NCBI GenBank assembly: GCA_902615745.1
Contig: CACMQB010000004.1
Location: 62,001 to 126,000 of the forward strand
DNA: 64,000 bases
Source of the DNA: an uncultured Alphaproteobacteria bacterium
GTDB lineage: Bacteria > Pseudomonadota > Alphaproteobacteria > HIMB59 > GCA-002718135
Reading direction: 5' to 3'
Positions 9,285 through 18,726 of this stretch are shown here, in pieces (the first letter of the stretch is position 1; each line of letters starts with the position of its first letter). The translations under genes were made by a program, and so were the position numbers. Below the pieces are notes generated by a model. The model ran no database searches and was not told the origin of the DNA. It saw only the letters and a program-made list of their open reading frames with translations.

Positions 9285-10011
9285 CTACAAAATAACATTA
9301 GAATATGATGGAACTAATTATGTTGGTTGGCAACGTCAAGAAAATGGTCCTTCCGTTCAACAATTGGTTGAAGAGGCTATAGAAAAACTATCAAAACAAA
9401 AAATAACACTTTTTGGAGCTGGTCGAACAGATGCAGGCGTTCATGCAAGAGGACAAGTAGCTAATTTTGAATTAGAGCAACATTTTGATACTGATACTAT
9501 TAGAGATGGCATTAATCATTATCTAAGACCCCAACCCATATCTATTTTACATGCTGAAGAAGTAGATAAAGAATTTAATTCAAGATTTTCAGCAAAATTG
9601 AGATGGTATGAATACAAGATCTTAAATAGAAGATCACCAATTACGTTAGAGCAAAACAAAGTATGGTGTGTACATAAAAAAATAGATGCTGAAAAAATAA
9701 TAAAACAATCACAACAATTTATAGGCAAATTTGATTTGTCTGCTTTTAGGTCAATAAATTGCCAATCGAAATCACCAATTAAATCTATTAATTCACTAGA
9801 TATAAATTTTAATCATGATGAAATAAATTTTTTAATATCAGCCAAATCCTTTTTACATTCTCAAGTTAGAATCATGGTCGGTACACTGGTTGATATAGGA
9901 CTTAGTAAAATAGAAAAATCTATTTCAGAAATTATTCAATCCAAAAAAAGAGAATATGCAGGAGTTACCGCACCACCTGAAGGATTATATTTATTGAAAA
10001 TAGATTACTAA
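9277..10011 (+). CDS. truA: tRNA pseudouridine synthase A (positions 38-40)
   Basis: Modifies uridines in the anticodon stem-loop. The 244-residue protein starts PNYKITLEYDGTNYVGWQ and has the catalytic aspartate in GAGRTDAGVHARGQV (about residues 47-61), plus FLHSQVRIMVGTLVDIG late in the sequence, both diagnostic. Last gene of the rightward run that starts at the SRP RNA. Its stop shares the four bases CTAA with the stop of the convergent CIA30 gene. Confidence 0.95.
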   Translation: MPNYKITLEYDGTNYVGWQRQENGPSVQQLVEEAIEKLSKQKITLFGAGRTDAGVHARGQVANFELEQHFDTDTIRDGINHYLRPQPISILHAEEVDKEFNSRFSAKLRWYEYKILNRRSPITLEQNKVWCVHKKIDAEKIIKQSQQFIGKFDLSAFRSINCQSKSPIKSINSLDINFNHDEINFLISAKSFLHSQVRIMVGTLVDIGLSKIEKSISEIIQSKKREYAGVTAPPEGLYLLKIDY

Positions 10012-10571
10012 TAAAAGCCAATTTCTGATAAACAAATATCTGCTTGAAAATCTTTAAATCCAGCAACTAGCCCTAATGTTTTGATATTCTGACCAACTAA
10101 CTTTTTTGGTTGATAAGCATTTGATTTTTTAAATTCACTAAAGGGTGCTTTTATTACTGTCCACTCAGAATTAGTTTTAAAACTATATTTATAATATTGC
10201 CATGGAGCCATCGTCAAAGCGGTTCTTACATGAATTGAATACTCTTCATTATTACCAAACACTTTAAAATAAACACCCTCAAACTCTTCTGTTGATATTG
10301 AAGGTTTTAATTGATTTCTTATTTGAATAAAGCCACCGTTATTTTCAGTCGTGACATCTCCTGTCATATGATAACAATTAACATCATTTACTTTTGATAT
10401 GATCGCTTTACCTTGAGATAATCCACCCATTACTCCATCAGTAAAAAAGGCCCAATTTTGACCTTGAGAAGAAATTCCGGGTGTTTCTAAGTTATCAAGT
10501 ATCATTGTATTCTGAGATTGAAGATTGAATGAAAAAAAAAAAATAAAAACAAATATTATTAAACTTTTCAA
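10008..10571 (-). CDS. CIA30 family (complex I intermediate-associated protein 30-like), exported
   Basis: A 187-residue protein with a hydrophobic export signal at residues 3-18 (IIFVFIFFFSFNLQSQ). The remainder fits the CIA30 beta-sandwich family: NWAFFTDGVMGGLSQG, NNGGFIQIRNQL, GVYFKVFGNNEEYSIHVRT and a closing ICLSEIGFY. Eukaryotic CIA30 assists complex I assembly; bacterial secreted members have no settled role. The stop codon of the upstream DUF1289 gene overlaps its start by four bases, suggesting one transcript. Confidence 0.75.
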   Translation of the reverse strand: MKSLIIFVFIFFFSFNLQSQNTMILDNLETPGISSQGQNWAFFTDGVMGGLSQGKAIISKVNDVNCYHMTGDVTTENNGGFIQIRNQLKPSISTEEFEGVYFKVFGNNEEYSIHVRTALTMAPWQYYKYSFKTNSEWTVIKAPFSEFKKSNAYQPKKLVGQNIKTLGLVAGFKDFQADICLSEIGFY

Positions 10572-10840
10572 TTTTTACGATTTTCTGCTAATTTTTTTTT
10601 GATAAGAGATAAACCCGTTTCAACTTTTGATTTATATGATTCTTCAAATGCTTTTAACTGCCAATCTGAAAATCTAGATTTTAGTTCAGATAAATTATTT
10701 TGTTTCCATTCATTAGAAGTATTTTCATCTTTCCAAATATCTTTTTCTTCATTGGTTCTTCCACAACCGTAACAATATCCTGAGATTGGGTCAGTTTTAC
10801 ATACGCTAATGCAAGGCGAAGTTACTTTGTTCTGTTCCAT
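10568..10840 (-). CDS. DUF1289 domain protein
   Basis: A 90-residue protein starting MEQNKVTSPCISVCKTDP. The cysteine pattern CISVCKTD...GYCYGCGRT (C-x3-C then C-x2-C about ten residues on) is the hallmark of DUF1289, a short proteobacterial family of unknown function that may bind metal or an Fe-S cluster. I chose the ATG at 10840; an in-frame ATG at 10852 adds four residues. It is translationally coupled to the CIA30 gene. Confidence 0.78.
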   Translation of the reverse strand: MEQNKVTSPCISVCKTDPISGYCYGCGRTNEEKDIWKDENTSNEWKQNNLSELKSRFSDWQLKAFEESYKSKVETGLSLIKKKLAENRKN

Positions 10841-10901
10841 GATAATATACATATATTTTTTTTTAGTTTATTCCATTAAAACGATATAAAACTTTAAAAT
10901 T

Positions 10902-11867
10902 ATGACTGATTTTAGCTATTTGAATGTTGATAATGCTTATAAATTAATCAATCAAAAGGTAACAAAAACTCCTTTGGTAACTAATGATTTCATAAATAAT
11001 CTTTTAGAAGCTGAAATTTATTTTAAACTTGAGAATTTACAAAATACTGGATCATTTAAACTACGTGGAGCTACACATAAAATTACAAAATTAATAGAAA
11101 CTGTAAAAGACTCAGGTGTAGTAGCATATTCATCAGGTAATCATGCACAGGCTGTTGCCTATGCATCTATGATTAATACTATTAGTGCAAAAATAATAAT
11201 GCCTAAAACTGCACCTCAAATAAAAATTGAAAATACAAAAAAATATGGAGCAGAGGTAATATTATATGACACTTACTTTCAAAGTAGAGAAGAAATAGGA
11301 AATGAAATTCAAAAGAAGGATAATAGAGCTTTAATTAAACCCTATGATGATGAAGATATAATTGCTGGTCAGGGAACTGCAGCTATCGAAATTGTAAATG
11401 ATTTGAAAGAGCAATCAATTGAACCTGATCTGTATTTATGTTGTTGCGGAGGTGGAGGGCTTATTGCAGGAACATCAACATACTTAAAACATATTTACCC
11501 AAATATAAAATCATATTCTGTAGAGCCTGAAGAATTTGATGACACAAAAAGATCTTTAGAAGCTGGTAAACTTATAGAAAATAAAAAAAATGCTAAATCT
11601 TTTTGTGATGCACTATTGGCACCACAACCTGGTAATATAACTTTTCAAATTAATTCAAATAATCTTGAAGGAGGACTAAGTGTTTCTGATGAAGAAGTAA
11701 CAAAAACTATAATTTTGCTAGCCGAACAACTTAAAATAGTTGTGGAGCCAGGAGGAGCAGTTGCAGCTGCAGCAGCATTAAATAATAAAATTGATGTTAA
11801 AAATAAAAAAATTATAGTTATGATTTCTGGTGGTAATATCGATCTAAGTTTATTTAATAAGTTATAA
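10902..11867 (+). CDS. Threonine/serine dehydratase-like PLP enzyme (fold type II)
   Basis: The 321-residue protein resembles catabolic threonine ammonia-lyase, serine racemase and beta-hydroxyaspartate dehydratase. The Schiff-base lysine is in NTGSFKLRGA (about residues 47-56), SSGNHAQAVAYAS contacts the substrate, CCCGGGGLIAGT is the phosphate-binding glycine loop, and SGGNIDLSLF closes the fold. There is no C-terminal ACT-like domain, so feedback control by isoleucine is unlikely. Which substrate it uses cannot be told from the sequence. Ends on the first base of the aminopeptidase P gene, so the two are coupled. Confidence 0.82.
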   Translation: MTDFSYLNVDNAYKLINQKVTKTPLVTNDFINNLLEAEIYFKLENLQNTGSFKLRGATHKITKLIETVKDSGVVAYSSGNHAQAVAYASMINTISAKIIMPKTAPQIKIENTKKYGAEVILYDTYFQSREEIGNEIQKKDNRALIKPYDDEDIIAGQGTAAIEIVNDLKEQSIEPDLYLCCCGGGGLIAGTSTYLKHIYPNIKSYSVEPEEFDDTKRSLEAGKLIENKKNAKSFCDALLAPQPGNITFQINSNNLEGGLSVSDEEVTKTIILLAEQLKIVVEPGGAVAAAAALNNKIDVKNKKIIVMISGGNIDLSLFNKL

Positions 11868-13630
11868 TGAATCAATCAAATTTAAAAAAATTACAAAATC
11901 TATTAAAAGAAAAAGATACCGATATTTTTGTCATTAATAGAAGTGATGAATATTTAAATGAGTATATTTCTCCAAATGCAGAAAGATTAAATTTTATAAC
12001 AAACTTTTCTGGTTCAGCAGGAAGAGCAATCATAACACCAACAGATGCCTTCTTGTATGTTGATGGAAGATATACTTTTCAAGCAAATACTCAAATTAAC
12101 GCCAAAGAGATTCAAGCAAAACACTTAAATAGCTTTTGGACAGATTTAGAAAAAATTTTATTAGAAGAAGAATATAAAATTGCATTAGATCCAACTCTTC
12201 ATTCAATTATAGAAATTGAAAAAGTGATTAAAATGTTAGAGAATTCAACATCTCAACTCCAACTAATAGATAAAAATTATGTTGATTTAATATGGGAAAA
12301 TCAACCAAAAACTCAGTATACAAATATATTTGATCATCCAACAAGTTTTGCTGGTCAGAGCAGAAGTGAGAAATTAGATATTTTAAAAAAATTTTTAGAT
12401 CAAAATGAAATTGATCATTACTTTGTTTCTGGGCTTGATAATATTGCTTGGCTTTTAAATTTAAGAGCAGATGATATAAAATATACACCGTTGTTTTTTT
12501 CTTATCTTCTAATTTCAAAAAATAATAAACACTCTTTGTATATTAAAGAGTCTTCAATGCCAGAAATTTTAAAAAAAGAAATTCAAACACTAATAAATAT
12601 TAATAATATTGAAAATATCGGATCAATTTTTAATAACATTAATTCATCCGAATCAATTGGTCTAGATTTTAATTCCACCACTTTTTATTTTTTAGAACTT
12701 TTAAGAAAACAAAAAATAAATACTAAAAATTTAGCAAATCCATGTATTTTGTTAAAAGCTATCAAAAATGAAACTGAACTTGATGGAGCAAAAAAAGCAC
12801 ATATAAGAGATGGTGTTAGTATTACCAAATATATTTATTGGTTAAAAAATATCATGGATCCTAAATCAAATGATGAAATAAGTGTTGCACTTCATTTAGA
12901 AAATCTACGAAGAAAAAATGAATTATTTCATTCTCTTTCTTTTGATACAATATCAGCAATTGATCAAAATGCAGCCCTTCCTCATTACCGTGTTACTGAA
13001 GAAGGAAAATCATCTTTCTCAGATAATAATATTTATCTTATTGACTCAGGAGGGCAATATTTTGATGGAACAACCGATATAACAAGAACTATAATTTTAG
13101 GTGAAGCAACAACAGAACAAAAAGATAGATTTACGAGAGTTCTTAAAGGTCATATTGCATTATCAAATCATATTTTTGAAAAGGGAACAAAAGGAACTGA
13201 TATTGATTATCTAGCAAGAAAGAGTCTACAAGAAATTAATTTAGATTATGATCATGGTACCGGTCACGGTATAGGAAGTTTTTTGAGTGTCCATGAAGCC
13301 CCACAACGTATTGCAAAAAAATCAATGTTTGATAGCGTTGAGTTGCTTCCAGGAATGATTTTATCCAATGAACCTGGATACTATAAAGAAAATGAATATG
13401 GTATAAGAACAGAAAATTTAGTCGTGATAAAAGAAAATAATGATAAGAAATTATATTTTGAAAACATCTCGTGGTGTCCAATAGATTTGGATCTCATTGA
13501 GAGTAGAATGCTTAATCAAATTGAAAGACATTGGCTAAATAAATATCATGGTAAGGTGTATGAAACATTGCACACGCACCTTGATAATCAAGAAAGAGAT
13601 TGGCTTAAAAAGGTAACTTCTGAAGTTTAG
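11867..13630 (+). CDS. pepP: Xaa-Pro aminopeptidase (M24B)
   Basis: Removes N-terminal residues preceding proline. At 587 residues it is the three-domain form seen in alphaproteobacteria and eukaryotes (two creatinase-like N-domains, then the pita-bread catalytic domain). The metal ligands can be followed: the two Asp in LIDSGGQYFDGTTDITRT, His in DHGTGHGIGSFLSVHE, Glu in LSNEPGYY and Glu in GIRTENLVVI. Coupled to the preceding dehydratase. A GC-rich hairpin starts two bases after its stop. Confidence 0.93.
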   Translation: MNQSNLKKLQNLLKEKDTDIFVINRSDEYLNEYISPNAERLNFITNFSGSAGRAIITPTDAFLYVDGRYTFQANTQINAKEIQAKHLNSFWTDLEKILLEEEYKIALDPTLHSIIEIEKVIKMLENSTSQLQLIDKNYVDLIWENQPKTQYTNIFDHPTSFAGQSRSEKLDILKKFLDQNEIDHYFVSGLDNIAWLLNLRADDIKYTPLFFSYLLISKNNKHSLYIKESSMPEILKKEIQTLININNIENIGSIFNNINSSESIGLDFNSTTFYFLELLRKQKINTKNLANPCILLKAIKNETELDGAKKAHIRDGVSITKYIYWLKNIMDPKSNDEISVALHLENLRRKNELFHSLSFDTISAIDQNAALPHYRVTEEGKSSFSDNNIYLIDSGGQYFDGTTDITRTIILGEATTEQKDRFTRVLKGHIALSNHIFEKGTKGTDIDYLARKSLQEINLDYDHGTGHGIGSFLSVHEAPQRIAKKSMFDSVELLPGMILSNEPGYYKENEYGIRTENLVVIKENNDKKLYFENISWCPIDLDLIESRMLNQIERHWLNKYHGKVYETLHTHLDNQERDWLKKVTSEV

Positions 13631-13632
13631 TT

Positions 13633-13655
13633 AAAGCCGCCAATTATGCGGCTTT
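13633..13655. terminator. Bidirectional hairpin terminator between pepP and a small convergent gene
   Basis: AAAGCCGC at 13633-13640 pairs perfectly with GCGGCTTT at 13648-13655 around a seven-base loop. It starts two bases after the pepP stop. Read leftward, the stop codon of the 58-residue gene (13644-13646) lies in the loop. The T tracts are short on both sides, so efficiency is uncertain, but the stem stands out in AT-rich DNA. Confidence 0.7.
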
Positions 13656-13820
13656 CTTATTGATATCAAATTCAGTTCTTAGGAGATGCTTATCTAATTC
13701 AATTTTCCATTCTTTTCCGTATTCAGATTTGAAATATTTAACTAAATCCTCATCATTATTGTAGTTTTTGTCGCTTAAATCCTCGTAAACCTTGTTAAAA
13801 AAGTTAAAAACATTAATCAT
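13644..13820 (-). CDS. Unrecognised 58-residue small acidic/charged protein
   Basis: An open frame of 58 codons from ATG at 13820, preceded by a good ribosome site (AAAGGA, eight bases before the ATG on the minus strand). The protein begins MINVFNFFNKVYEDLSDKNY and continues with DEDLVKYFKSEYGKEWKIEL, ending FDINKKAA. It has an amphipathic charged character, no cysteine, no signal peptide and no membrane segment. Codon use is like the neighbours. It fills an otherwise long intergenic stretch, and its stop codon falls in the loop of a hairpin shared with pepP. I do not recognise the family. Confidence 0.6.
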   Translation of the reverse strand: MINVFNFFNKVYEDLSDKNYNNDEDLVKYFKSEYGKEWKIELDKHLLRTEFDINKKAA

Positions 13821-13890
13821 TATTCATTCCTTTCAATTATAAAATAGTAATTATTCTATGCAATCAAAGTATAAAAATATGAATTTTAAT

Positions 13891-13905
13891 ATGCAAAAAT
13901 TGCAT
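13891..13905. promoter_or_regulatory. ATGCAA-AAA-TTGCAT inverted repeat
   Basis: A perfect six-base inverted repeat with a three-base spacer, in the 203-base non-coding region between the small leftward gene (starts 13820) and the rightward glycosyltransferase (starts 14024). Another half site, ATGCAAT, occurs at 13858-13864. The region is otherwise plain AT-rich sequence. The layout fits an operator for one or both genes; no regulator can be assigned. Confidence 0.35.
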
Positions 13906-14023
13906 ATATAAATATTTTAAAAATTTAAATGTACCTAAATTATTTAATAATAATTAAAATTAATTGTTCCTGATTGACTTTGTACATTAATACTTCATAG
14001 ATTTTATAATATTATAACTTTCA

Positions 14024-15127
14024 ATGATAATAATTTTAACACAATGTTTTCCATCTAGAGTAGGGGGAATTGAAACATTGATGTATGATATAGCATTAAA
14101 TTTAAGTCATAAACACGATGTAAAGGTTTTAGCTGACCAACAAAACAGTGCTAAAGATTTAGAATTTGATAAAAACAATAAAAATTTTTCAATATTAAGA
14201 TTTAAGGGTTTAAAATTTTTAAGAAAAAGAAATAAATTTAATCAACTTAAAAATATTTGTTCTTCAAATAATATTGAAGCAGTCATCACTGATAGCTGGA
14301 AAAGTCTTGAGTTACCAATTAATTTTTTAAAAGAAAAAAAAATTCCAATTATTAGTCTTGTTCATGGAAACGAAATAATAATCAAAAACGATAATCATCA
14401 TAAACGAATAAAGAAAGTTTTAGAATTAGCAAACGCATTAGTGGTCAATTCATCATATACTAAAAACTTACTTTCAAAAATAAGTGAAAACTTTAAAAAA
14501 ATTGAGGTTATCTATCCAGGTGTAAAATCTACTAAGAATATTATAGAACAAGCAATAGATTTAGATGATAGTTATCCAACATTGCTTACTCTTGCCAGAC
14601 TAGAAAAAAGGAAAGGACATTCGTATATTCTTAAATCTATTTTTAATTTAAAAAAAATTTATCCAGATATTCAATATATAATTGCTGGTGAAGGTGATCA
14701 GTTAGAGAATATAAAGAAAGAAATAAAAAATTATAATCTAGAATCAAATGTGAAGTTAGTTGGAACAATAAATGAAAATCAAAAAAAATTCATTTTTTCT
14801 AAGACTGATATTATGATCATGCCGACAATAGATGAAACTCATGCAAATTCTATTGAAGGTTTTGGAATCGCCTACATTGAAGCAGCACAATATGGAATTC
14901 CTTCAATTGCCTCAAATGTTGGAGGCACTCCTGAAGCTGTATTGCATAATAAAACAGGTTTAATTATTAATAATTTTAATGAATTAGATGAATCAATTAA
15001 GAATTTAGTTGAAAACAAACAAAATAGAATTGAATTAGGACAAAATGCAAAAAATAGAGCAGAAAATGAATTAATCTGGGAAAAACAAGTAGTAAAATAC
15101 AATAAGTTAATAGATGATATTCAATGA
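14024..15127 (+). CDS. Glycosyltransferase family 4
   Basis: A GT-B glycosyltransferase of 367 residues. The N-domain begins IIILTQCFPSRVGGIETLMY (the GG-IE acceptor-side loop), and the C-domain has LLTLARLEKRKGHSYIL, IIAGEGDQLENIKKEI and the donor-binding EGFGIAYIEAAQYGIPSIAS with VGGTPEAV, typical of GT4. Donor and acceptor cannot be predicted; cell-surface glycan or glycolipid synthesis is likely. The stop overlaps the next gene's start (ATGA), so the two are coupled. Confidence 0.85.
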   Translation: MIIILTQCFPSRVGGIETLMYDIALNLSHKHDVKVLADQQNSAKDLEFDKNNKNFSILRFKGLKFLRKRNKFNQLKNICSSNNIEAVITDSWKSLELPINFLKEKKIPIISLVHGNEIIIKNDNHHKRIKKVLELANALVVNSSYTKNLLSKISENFKKIEVIYPGVKSTKNIIEQAIDLDDSYPTLLTLARLEKRKGHSYILKSIFNLKKIYPDIQYIIAGEGDQLENIKKEIKNYNLESNVKLVGTINENQKKFIFSKTDIMIMPTIDETHANSIEGFGIAYIEAAQYGIPSIASNVGGTPEAVLHNKTGLIINNFNELDESIKNLVENKQNRIELGQNAKNRAENELIWEKQVVKYNKLIDDIQ

Positions 15128-16056
15128 CTATTTTATTTCATAACACAACTTTTGATAAAATTGATGTTTGGAAAAAAACAATAAAAAAATATTTTAAAAA
15201 TGAAAAAATAATTTCTATAAAAGATTATAAAAATTTTCATGATGTAAATTGTGCAATTATTTGGAATCTATCAGATAATGTTCTTTCAAGACTAAAAAAT
15301 CTACAAGTTATTTTCTCTATGGGAGCTGGAGTAGATCACATTCTAAAACTTAAAAATTATAATAAAAAAATTCCCATAATCAGAATAAAAGATGAAGAAA
15401 TGGGGGAAAGAATTGCCAATTATTCTTTAGCTCAAATACTAAATTATCAATTAAATTTTAAAATTTTTCAAAATTCTCAAATCAAACAATACTGGTCTGG
15501 AGAAAGGACACCAATTGATAATAAAAATTTAACAGTAGGTATTTTAGGTCTAGGCTTTCTTGGAAATCATATTGCAAAATTACTAAATAAATTAAATTAT
15601 AATGTGATTGCATATAAAAAAAATCGAGCAAAAGTAAAAAATGTAAAAATATATACGGGTAAAAATATTATAAGTTTTATCAAAAGCTCTGATGTTATTA
15701 TTTCTATTCTACCATCAACACCTCAAACAAATAACATAATAGATAAAAAGTTTTTAAAGAATATGAAAAAAAATTCTTGTTTAATAAATATAGGCAGAGG
15801 AAATGCAATTGAAGAGAAAGATCTTCTAAATCATTTAAAGAAAAACAAAAATTTTTATGCTTATTTAGATGTCTTTAAAGATGAACCTTTAAAATCAAGT
15901 AGTCAATTTTGGAAACTACCAAATGTAACTATTACTCCACACGTTGCAGGTGTAACAGCTATAGAGCCATCTGTTAAATATATGTACTCCAATTATAAAA
16001 AACTAAGAAAAAATAAAAATATAAAATCAGATGTTAATCCATCTGATGGATATTAA
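15124..16056 (+). CDS. D-2-hydroxyacid dehydrogenase, GhrA-like (glyoxylate/hydroxypyruvate reductase)
   Basis: NAD(P)-dependent reductase of 310 residues. The Rossmann motif is VGILGLGFLGNHIAKLL, the catalytic arginine is in LINIGRGNAIEE, the glutamate in DVFKDEPL and the histidine in ITPHVAGVTA. The sequence start and SMGAGVDHIL place it with GhrA-type enzymes, which reduce glyoxylate or hydroxypyruvate. Coupled to a glycosyltransferase, which gives no clue to substrate. Shares TTAA with the stop of convergent dapE. Confidence 0.83.
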   Translation: MTILFHNTTFDKIDVWKKTIKKYFKNEKIISIKDYKNFHDVNCAIIWNLSDNVLSRLKNLQVIFSMGAGVDHILKLKNYNKKIPIIRIKDEEMGERIANYSLAQILNYQLNFKIFQNSQIKQYWSGERTPIDNKNLTVGILGLGFLGNHIAKLLNKLNYNVIAYKKNRAKVKNVKIYTGKNIISFIKSSDVIISILPSTPQTNNIIDKKFLKNMKKNSCLINIGRGNAIEEKDLLNHLKKNKNFYAYLDVFKDEPLKSSSQFWKLPNVTITPHVAGVTAIEPSVKYMYSNYKKLRKNKNIKSDVNPSDGY

Positions 16057-17231
16057 TTAACATCAAAATAATTTTCTAAAATTCTAAAATAAATATTTTC
16101 TAATTTAATAATATCTTCAACAAAAACAAATTCATCTACTTTATGAAGAGTTTGATTTCTAAGACCTAACTCTACTACTTCACAATAGTTCTTTATATAT
16201 CTTGCATCAGAAGTACCACCATCGGTTGCTTGCTCTGGCGGACTATTTCTGCTTGTGACATCAGAAATTGACTTTGAAATAATATTATATAAATCACCGG
16301 CTTTATTCAAAAATGACTCAGCTGTTGCATCATAAGTATAAGTGCAACTAGCGTTCTCCAGTTTAGAGAAAATCTTTTCTATTTTATTATCAATCCATTT
16401 TATAAGTGAGTCAGATGAGTGCATATCATTAAATCTAATATTAACTGTTGCTCTAGCTAATTCTGGAATTACGTTTTGAACAGGATTGCCAATATCAATA
16501 GTAGCTATTTGAACTGATGTTGGTAAAAAATTTTCATTACCTTCATCTAGCGGTTCTTCTAATATACTATTTAATAAATTCACTAAGTGATGTGAAGAAT
16601 TTTCAGCTAAATGAGAATTCGCTGTATGTCCTTGAATACCTTTTACCTGAAAAAAGAAACTAATTGATCCTCTTCTTCCAATTTTTACTTTATCGCCGAC
16701 CTCATTTTTAGAAGTTGGTTCACCAACAAGACAATGATCAAATTTATAATTTTGTTTACTTGCCCATTCTAGAATTCTTGGTGTGCCATTTACAGAATCT
16801 CTTTCTTCATCTCCTGTAATAATAAATGAAATCTTACCTGGAATATTTTTATATTTATCTACAAATCTTTTAGCGGCACTGATGAAACAAGCAACACTGC
16901 TTTTCATATCTTCACTACCTCTTCCATAAAGTTTACCATCGTTTATTCTTGCTGAAAAAGGAGGATATTTCCAAGATCTTTCATTTCCTACTGGAACTAC
17001 ATCTGTGTGACCAGCATAAGCAAAATGCTTTCCTTCATTTCCTATCGTTGCAAATAAATTTTTTACTTCATAAGAATTGTTTCCAGAGAAAGTTAATGGA
17101 TGACAGTCACATCCTATGGCACTTAGATGATTTTCAACGACTGTTAAAGCGCCCTCATCTTTTGGAGTTATACTTGCACATTTTACTAAGAATTGTGTAA
17201 GAGTAACTGGATCAAAATTAATTTCTGACAT
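16053..17231 (-). CDS. dapE: Succinyl-diaminopimelate desuccinylase
   Basis: Zinc M20 hydrolase that releases LL-diaminopimelate in lysine and peptidoglycan precursor synthesis. In the 392 residues the metal and catalytic motifs are YAGHTDVVPVG, GRGSEDMKSSVACFISA, ITGDEERDSVNGT, VGEPTS and the late ATDGGTSDARYIKN. Directly follows dapD (stop and start share one base), so two steps of the succinylase branch are coupled. Confidence 0.95.
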   Translation of the reverse strand: MSEINFDPVTLTQFLVKCASITPKDEGALTVVENHLSAIGCDCHPLTFSGNNSYEVKNLFATIGNEGKHFAYAGHTDVVPVGNERSWKYPPFSARINDGKLYGRGSEDMKSSVACFISAAKRFVDKYKNIPGKISFIITGDEERDSVNGTPRILEWASKQNYKFDHCLVGEPTSKNEVGDKVKIGRRGSISFFFQVKGIQGHTANSHLAENSSHHLVNLLNSILEEPLDEGNENFLPTSVQIATIDIGNPVQNVIPELARATVNIRFNDMHSSDSLIKWIDNKIEKIFSKLENASCTYTYDATAESFLNKAGDLYNIISKSISDVTSRNSPPEQATDGGTSDARYIKNYCEVVELGLRNQTLHKVDEFVFVEDIIKLENIYFRILENYFDVN

Positions 17232-18055
17232 TAATCTCTTAAAAGATCATTGATTGATGTTTTGCTTCTAGTTTTTTCATCAACTCTTTTAACAATAACT
17301 GCACAGTATAAAGAAGGATTAATATCCCCTTCTTTTTTTCCTGGTAATGTACCTGGTACCACAACTGAATACGCTGGAACTTTTCCCATATGAATTTCTC
17401 CAGTTGATCGATCGACTATTTTTGTAGATGCTCCAATAAATACACCCATTGATAAAACCGCACCTTCACCAACAATAACACCTTCAGCCACTTCACTTCT
17501 AGCTCCAATAAAACAATTGTCTTCAATAATTACTGGATTTGCTTGGAGAGGTTCAAGTACACCGCCAATACCAGCGCCTCCAGAAATATGACAGTTTTTA
17601 CCTATTTGCGCACACGATCCAACTGTTGCCCAAGTATCAATCATTGTTCCTTCATCAACATATGCACCAAGATTTACAAAAGAAGGCATTAAAACAACAC
17701 CTTTAGCAATAAATGCAGATTTTCTTACAACTGCGTCTGGTACATATCGAAATCCTGCTTTTAGATGATCATCTTTAGTCCAATTTGCAGTTTTACTTTC
17801 TACTTTGTCAAACCAAGTGGCATGCGATGCTTTAATTATTTCATTATCATTTAATCTGAAACTTAAAAGAATTGCCTTTTTAATCCATTGATTAACTTGC
17901 CATTCATTATTAATTTTTTCACAAACCCTTAAGCTTCCACTATCAAGTTTGTTTAAAGTTTCATCTACTGCATTTCTAATATCACCTGCAGTATTGACAT
18001 TAATATTATCTCTGTCCTCAAAGGCATCATTTATAATTTTTTCGAGATCACTCAT
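17231..18055 (-). CDS. dapD: Tetrahydrodipicolinate N-succinyltransferase
   Basis: Uses succinyl-CoA to open the diaminopimelate pathway's succinylase branch. The 274 residues show an alpha N-domain and then a left-handed beta helix of hexapeptide repeats ([20 protein letters not shown] through [14 protein letters not shown], about 120-215), and the conserved GRRSEV-like segment appears as [18 protein letters not shown]. Flanked by a HAD phosphatase (four-base overlap) and dapE. Confidence 0.96.
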   Translation of the reverse strand: MSDLEKIINDAFEDRDNINVNTAGDIRNAVDETLNKLDSGSLRVCEKINNEWQVNQWIKKAILLSFRLNDNEIIKASHATWFDKVESKTANWTKDDHLKAGFRYVPDAVVRKSAFIAKGVVLMPSFVNLGAYVDEGTMIDTWATVGSCAQIGKNCHISGGAGIGGVLEPLQANPVIIEDNCFIGARSEVAEGVIVGEGAVLSMGVFIGASTKIVDRSTGEIHMGKVPAYSVVVPGTLPGKKEGDINPSLYCAVIVKRVDEKTRSKTSINDLLRD

Positions 18056-18726
18056 ATTTTACCCTCATTTACATCTTTTAAAAATAAACTCAAATCTCTT
18101 GTTTGAAAATCTAAATATTCTTTAGATGCTTCAATATCATCGGAAAAATTCTCATAACCAGCATCAACCCAGACAGGTGTAAAACCAACTTTTTTTGCTG
18201 GAACTAAATTTTTAGCGATATCATCAAACATTGCTGATTTATTTGGCTCGATGTTAAATAAGTCGATAATTTTTTCATAGGGAGAAATTTCTGGCTTAGG
18301 AATATAATCAGCCATTTTAATATCATATATTTCATCAAAAAAATTTGTTAGATTTATTTTTTCTAATACATCTAAGACATGTTGCTTATTTGCATTTGTA
18401 TAAATAATTTTTCTTCCCTCAAGTTTATATAATTCATCATTAAGATTTTGATTTGGACCAACAATTGAGTAATCTAACTTATGAACTTCTTCTAAAAAAT
18501 AATCAGGATCTACGCCATGATTATCCATCATACCTCTTAGAGTTGTGCCATGTTGCTTGTAATATTTTGCTTGTAGTTTTTTTGCTTCAGCTAACTCCAT
18601 ATTTAAATTTTTAGCTACAAATTCACCCATTAATTTATGTACTTGTTGAAAAATTCCACTGTCTGCAGAGTAAAGTGTGTTGTCTAGATCAAATATCCAG
18701 GTATTGATGTTATCTTTAAAGCTCAT
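18052..18726 (-). CDS. HAD pyrimidine 5'-nucleotidase (SDT1/YjjG-like)
   Basis: Phosphatase of 224 residues. HAD motif I is intact as [20 protein letters not shown] (nucleophile Asp and acid Asp near residues 13 and 15); motif II is [10 protein letters not shown]; motif III/IV is [10 protein letters not shown] and MFDDIAKN. The DLDNTLYS form is that of SDT1/PHM8-type pyrimidine nucleotidases. Embedded between argB and dapD, where such a gene is usual in alphaproteobacteria. Confidence 0.82.
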   Translation of the reverse strand: MSFKDNINTWIFDLDNTLYSADSGIFQQVHKLMGEFVAKNLNMELAEAKKLQAKYYKQHGTTLRGMMDNHGVDPDYFLEEVHKLDYSIVGPNQNLNDELYKLEGRKIIYTNANKQHVLDVLEKINLTNFFDEIYDIKMADYIPKPEISPYEKIIDLFNIEPNKSAMFDDIAKNLVPAKKVGFTPVWVDAGYENFSDDIEASKEYLDFQTRDLSLFLKDVNEGKI

